NCBI GenBank assembly: GCA_004557195.1 | Contig: SFER01000104.1 | Coordinates: 1 to 7,644 of the forward strand | Direction: 5' to 3' | Length of the DNA: 7,644 bases | Origin: Bacteroidales bacterium | GTDB lineage: Bacteria; Bacteroidota; Bacteroidia; Bacteroidales; Muribaculaceae | In this document: in pieces, positions 5,135-7,644 of the stretch | How the letters are laid out: every line of letters begins with the position of its first letter | How positions within the stretch are numbered: position 1 is the stretch's first letter | Program-made: the position numbers and the translations under genes | Notes under the pieces: model-generated | Databases searched by the model: none | Seen by the model: the letters and a program-made list of their open reading frames with translations, nothing else | Told to the model about the DNA's origin: nothing

Positions 5135-7012
5135 TTATCTTCCTAATAATAAAAGCAATATATTTATATCACTTGGAGAGATTCCGGGGATTCTCGATGC
5201 CTGACCGAGGGTGAGCGGGTCGATGCGCTGCAGTTTCTGGCGTGCTTCGGTGGAAATTGTGTTGAGCGACATGTAATCAATCTTTCCGCGGATAGTTACA
5301 TTCTCCAGGCGGTGCAAACGGTCGGCTACAAGGCGCTCGCGCTCGATATATCCTTGGTATTTCAACAAGATTTCGGCAGCCTCAACTATCTCCTCTCTCC
5401 TATCCTCCTCTATTGTGGAGATATGCTCGGCAAGTGAGTCGATATGCTCGGCAAGTGCCATGATGGAGAGTTGTGGACGCAATACAAGGTCGGTTAATTT
5501 GCACCCTTGGCGCAATGGAGCTATGCCCATCGATTCGAGTGCGGGATTGATTAATGCCGCTTTTATCGAATAATTATTGCAGAAATCGATTAACGAATCT
5601 CGCTGATTGCGCTTCGACACCATGAGGTTATAGCGTTCTTCGGTAGCCAAACCGAGATTGTAGGCGCGCTCGGTGAGGCGCATATCGGCATCGTCCTGGC
5701 GCAGCAAAATGCGGTATTCGGCGCGCGATGTAAACATTCTATATGGCTCATCGACACCTTTGGTTACAAGGTCATCGATAAGCACTCCGATGTAGGCATC
5801 TTCACGAGACAGCGTGAAGGGTTCGCCGCCCTTGACATTCTGCGCAGCATTAATTCCGGCTATTAACCCCTGCCCTGCAGCCTCTTCATAGCCTGTAGTA
5901 CCATTAACCTGCCCTGCAAAGAAGAGGTTCTTCACGAGCTTGGTTTCGAGGGTGTGATAGAGTTGTGTGGGGTCGAAGAAGTCGTATTCTATCGCATAGC
6001 CGGGACGATAAATCTGCACATTTTTGAGCGCGGGAATCTTCTGCAATGCCTCCACCTGGATGTCGAGTGGCAGCGATGACGAGAAGCCGTTGAGATAAAA
6101 TTCGTTGGTATTCTCCCCTTCCGGCTCAAGGAAAAGTTGGTGCTCGGTTTTATCGGGGAAAGTAACGATTTTTGTCTCAATTGAGGGGCAATAACGGGGT
6201 CCGATGCTCTTGATTTGACCGTTGTAAAGCGGAGAATCGGGCAATCCGCGGCGCAACACATCGTGCACTTCCTCGTTGGTATAAACAATCCAACAGGGGC
6301 GCTGCTTGAGGGTGCGCTTCACTCCGGGGAGGTAGCTGAAATGGTGATAATCTGTATCGCCATGCTGCACTTCGGTGAGCGAGAAGTCGATTGAACGGCT
6401 GTCGATGCGCACAGGTGTGCCTGTTTTCATTCTGTCGGTTACAAAACCGAGGGATTTCAACTGCTCGGTGATACCATGGGCGGCAGGCTCCGAGATTCGT
6501 CCACCGCCAAACTGTACACGACCGATGTGCATGAGTCCGTTGAGGAACGTACCCGCAGTGAGCACAACAGCCTTGCAGTGGAATGTAACGCCAAGTTGAG
6601 TTGTAACTCCTTGTATTTCACCATTTTCTATAACAAGACCATTGACAGAGTCTTGCCAAATCCAGAGGTTTGGAGTGTTCTCGAGCACCGAGCGCCACTC
6701 CGCTATGAACCGGATGCGGTCGGCTTGGGCGCGCGGACTCCACATTGCCGGACCCTTGCTGCGATTGAGCATCCTGAATTGGATGGAAGCGCGGTCGGTA
6801 ACAATTCCCATCTGACCGCCAAGCGCATCTATTTCTCTGACAATCTGACCCTTAGCAATACCGCCAACGGCAGGATTGCAACTCATCTGGGCTATCTTAT
6901 TCATATCGATAGTGATTAAAAGAGTGGAGACACCAAGTCGTGCCGCTGCGCTTGCAGCTTCACAACCGGCATGTCCTGCCCCAATCACTATGACGTCGTA
7001 ATCAAATCTCAT
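5135..7012 (-). CDS. mnmG: tRNA uridine-5-carboxymethylaminomethyl modification enzyme MnmG (GidA)
   Basis: MnmG is the FAD-dependent partner of the GTPase MnmE; together they install the cmnm5/nm5 group on wobble uridine 34 of several tRNAs. The 625-residue protein matches the usual length (E. coli 629). Visible landmarks are the Rossmann FAD motif VIGAGHAGCEAA (9-20), the SCNPAVGG motif with C45, the GidA signature GPRYCPSIE (271-279) with C275, the second signature beginning AGQVNGTTGYEE (366 onward), and the C-terminal YQGYIERE plus SRIPGISPSDI that binds tRNA and MnmE. The ATG overlaps the ybeY stop by 4 nt (ATGA), giving translational coupling. One oddity is a 7-residue repeat, AEHIDSL then AEHIS, near residue 521, made by a 17-nt direct repeat. 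The three MnmE-side and modification partners are not in the window. Confidence 0.98.
   Translation of the reverse strand: MRFDYDVIVIGAGHAGCEAASAAARLGVSTLLITIDMNKIAQMSCNPAVGGIAKGQIVREIDALGGQMGIVTDRASIQFRMLNRSKGPAMWSPRAQADRIRFIAEWRSVLENTPNLWIWQDSVNGLVIENGEIQGVTTQLGVTFHCKAVVLTAGTFLNGLMHIGRVQFGGGRISEPAAHGITEQLKSLGFVTDRMKTGTPVRIDSRSIDFSLTEVQHGDTDYHHFSYLPGVKRTLKQRPCWIVYTNEEVHDVLRRGLPDSPLYNGQIKSIGPRYCPSIETKIVTFPDKTEHQLFLEPEGENTNEFYLNGFSSSLPLDIQVEALQKIPALKNVQIYRPGYAIEYDFFDPTQLYHTLETKLVKNLFFAGQVNGTTGYEEAAGQGLIAGINAAQNVKGGEPFTLSREDAYIGVLIDDLVTKGVDEPYRMFTSRAEYRILLRQDDADMRLTERAYNLGLATEERYNLMVSKRNQRDSLIDFCNNYSIKAALINPALESMGIAPLRQGCKLTDLVLRPQLSIMALAEHIDSLAEHISTIEEDRREEIVEAAEILLKYQGYIERERLVADRLHRLENVTIRGKIDYMSLNTISTEARQKLQRIDPLTLGQASRIPGISPSDINILLLLLGR
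5420..5457. repeat. Short tandem duplication inside mnmG (17-nt unit, 21-nt period)
   Basis: GATATGCTCGGCAAGTG occurs at 5420-5436 and again, without mismatch, at 5441-5457. The 21-nt offset is seven codons, so the frame is kept and the protein carries two copies of LAEHI (519-523 and 526-530... read as LAEHIDS then LAEHIS). It lies in the helical C-terminal domain, and its perfect identity suggests a recent slippage duplication or a heptad-like repeat. Confidence 0.75.
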
Positions 7013-7443
7013 TCTAAATTCAAATTAAAAAACATGGAAAGAGCGACATTCTCGTGGCGCTCCATGATTTCTCGTTCGCCGGGACCTTTGTCGTTCACAC
7101 CGCAGAGATGGAGAACGCCATGTATCACCACTCTCAATAATTCCTCGTTATAATCTTTGTTGAAAAGAGCGGCATTGCTGCGCACTGTGTCGAGCGAGAT
7201 GAACATATCTCCGCTGATTCTCAACGGCCTGGAATAGTCAAAAGTGATAATATCTGTGAAATAGTCGTGTTTAAGATAGGTGCGATTTACTTCAAGTATC
7301 TTGTTATCGTCGCAAAAGATATACGAAATGTCGCCCACCGATTTTCCAAAACTGCGGGCAACCGACTCAATCCATGCTGACACTTTCGCAGCATCAAAGT
7401 CGGGCATCTTTACGCCTACGGCATTAAAATTAATGTGTGCCAT
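7009..7443 (-). CDS. ybeY: Endoribonuclease YbeY, 16S rRNA maturation and ribosome quality control
   Basis: YbeY is a metal-dependent single-strand endoribonuclease needed for 16S rRNA 3'-end maturation. The 144-residue protein (numbered from the ATG at 7443) has FTDIITFDY (62-70), the Bacteroidetes form of the TDVLSF motif, and the metal site HGVLHLCGVNDK with H108 and H112. The usual third histidine of HGxLHLxGYDH is lysine here (K119), preceded by D118. I believe related Bacteroidetes proteins share this change, but I cannot check it. A TTG at 7452 would extend the protein by three residues, but it lies only 2 nt from the -7 box, about where transcription should begin, so ATG is preferred. 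It is the first gene of the operon, and its TGA overlaps the mnmG ATG by 4 nt. Confidence 0.95.
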   Translation of the reverse strand: MAHINFNAVGVKMPDFDAAKVSAWIESVARSFGKSVGDISYIFCDDNKILEVNRTYLKHDYFTDIITFDYSRPLRISGDMFISLDTVRSNAALFNKDYNEELLRVVIHGVLHLCGVNDKGPGEREIMERHENVALSMFFNLNLE

Positions 7444-7454
7444 TATTTGCAATG

Positions 7455-7485
7455 CAAAGATAGCAAAATAGAAACGATTTACAAA
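7455..7485 (-). promoter_or_regulatory. Bacteroidetes-type promoter of the ybeY-mnmG-apt-uvrC-dtd operon
   Basis: On the - strand TTTG (7485-7482) is followed after 19 nt by TATCTTTG (7462-7455), an exact fit to TTTG-N19-TAnnTTTG. The spacing is identical to that of the promoter at 2260-2290. The ATG of ybeY begins 11 nt beyond the -7 box, so the transcript leader should be only a few nucleotides long. It is the only convincing promoter seen upstream of the five-gene run. Confidence 0.8.
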
Positions 7486-7500
7486 TCAAAAGTATATAAA

Positions 7501-7644
7501 TTACCTTAAAGAGCGACAGAGTAGCATTTTTGATGCCCCGTATTTGACGCAATAAACCCCTTCGCCACAATAATCAATGTCTTCATAATGAGGCGGAACC
7601 ATAAATTCGCCTGTTTTGTCGATAAGCCCCCACTTGCCGCGCTC
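7501..7644 (-). CDS. WG-repeat protein, C-terminal end (gene continues beyond the window)
   Basis: An open frame enters from the right edge and ends at TAA (7503-7501), giving the last 47 residues of a protein. It contains GKWGLIDKTG followed by VPPHYEDID, a clear WG beta-repeat (W-G-L/Y-I-D-x-x-G, then P-x-Y-D/E-x-I), followed by the start of the next repeat's strand (GVYCVKYG) and a short tail. WG-repeat proteins are usually arrays of such units, sometimes with a signal peptide or fused domains; their role is largely unknown and probably protein binding. The N-terminus, the number of repeats and the localisation cannot be seen. It lies on the same strand as ybeY, 57 bp before it, but the ybeY promoter between them suggests separate transcription. 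Confidence 0.8.
   Translation of the reverse strand, partial: ERGKWGLIDKTGEFMVPPHYEDIDYCGEGVYCVKYGASKMLLCRSLR

Noticed and set aside
6476..6919. 147-codon open frame on the + strand
   Set aside because: It is antisense to the conserved FAD-binding part of mnmG, with no recognisable domain.
7009..7452. ybeY starting at TTG 7452
   Set aside because: The TTG lies 2 nt from the -7 box, where transcription would begin; the ATG at 7443 is a better start and family alignment begins near it.

Overview
The window reads as chromosomal DNA from a member of Bacteroidota, most likely order Bacteroidales. The evidence is three promoters of the Bacteroidetes type (TTTG, 19-nt spacer, TAnnTTTG where both boxes are visible), weak or absent Shine-Dalgarno sequences, and protein variants typical of that phylum, such as a YbeY whose third metal-site position is not histidine. 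I cannot fix the family; a gut lineage is a guess. No tRNA, rRNA, CRISPR array, insertion sequence or phage gene is visible.

Layout. A Cof-type HAD phosphatase gene lies at the left end on the + strand, with its -7 promoter box at the window edge. A 167-bp convergent gap follows, holding a bidirectional terminator hairpin and an unexplained structured element. Everything to the right is on the - strand. Read in transcription order, it starts with the C-terminal end of a WG-repeat protein cut by the window edge. Next is a promoter driving ybeY-mnmG-apt-uvrC-dtd, then a second promoter driving a MazG-type pyrophosphohydrolase gene and deoC. Genes are tightly packed: ybeY/mnmG overlap by 4 nt, uvrC/dtd by 26 nt, apt-uvrC are 9 nt apart and mazG-deoC 2 nt apart.

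The genes are housekeeping: rRNA maturation (YbeY), tRNA wobble modification (MnmG), purine salvage (Apt), nucleotide excision repair (UvrC), tRNA proofreading (Dtd), nucleotide pool cleaning (MazG-like) and deoxynucleoside catabolism (DeoC).

The most notable signal is not a gene. Two 16-bp sequences match the chromosomal centromere consensus parS (TGTTNCACGTGAAACA) at every defined position and in the same orientation, 2,243 bp apart. One fills most of the 41-bp gap between mnmG and apt. The other is written into the codons of the UvrC helix-hairpin-helix domain. Together they suggest a ParB-loading centromere, and by analogy with other bacteria a location near the replication origin.
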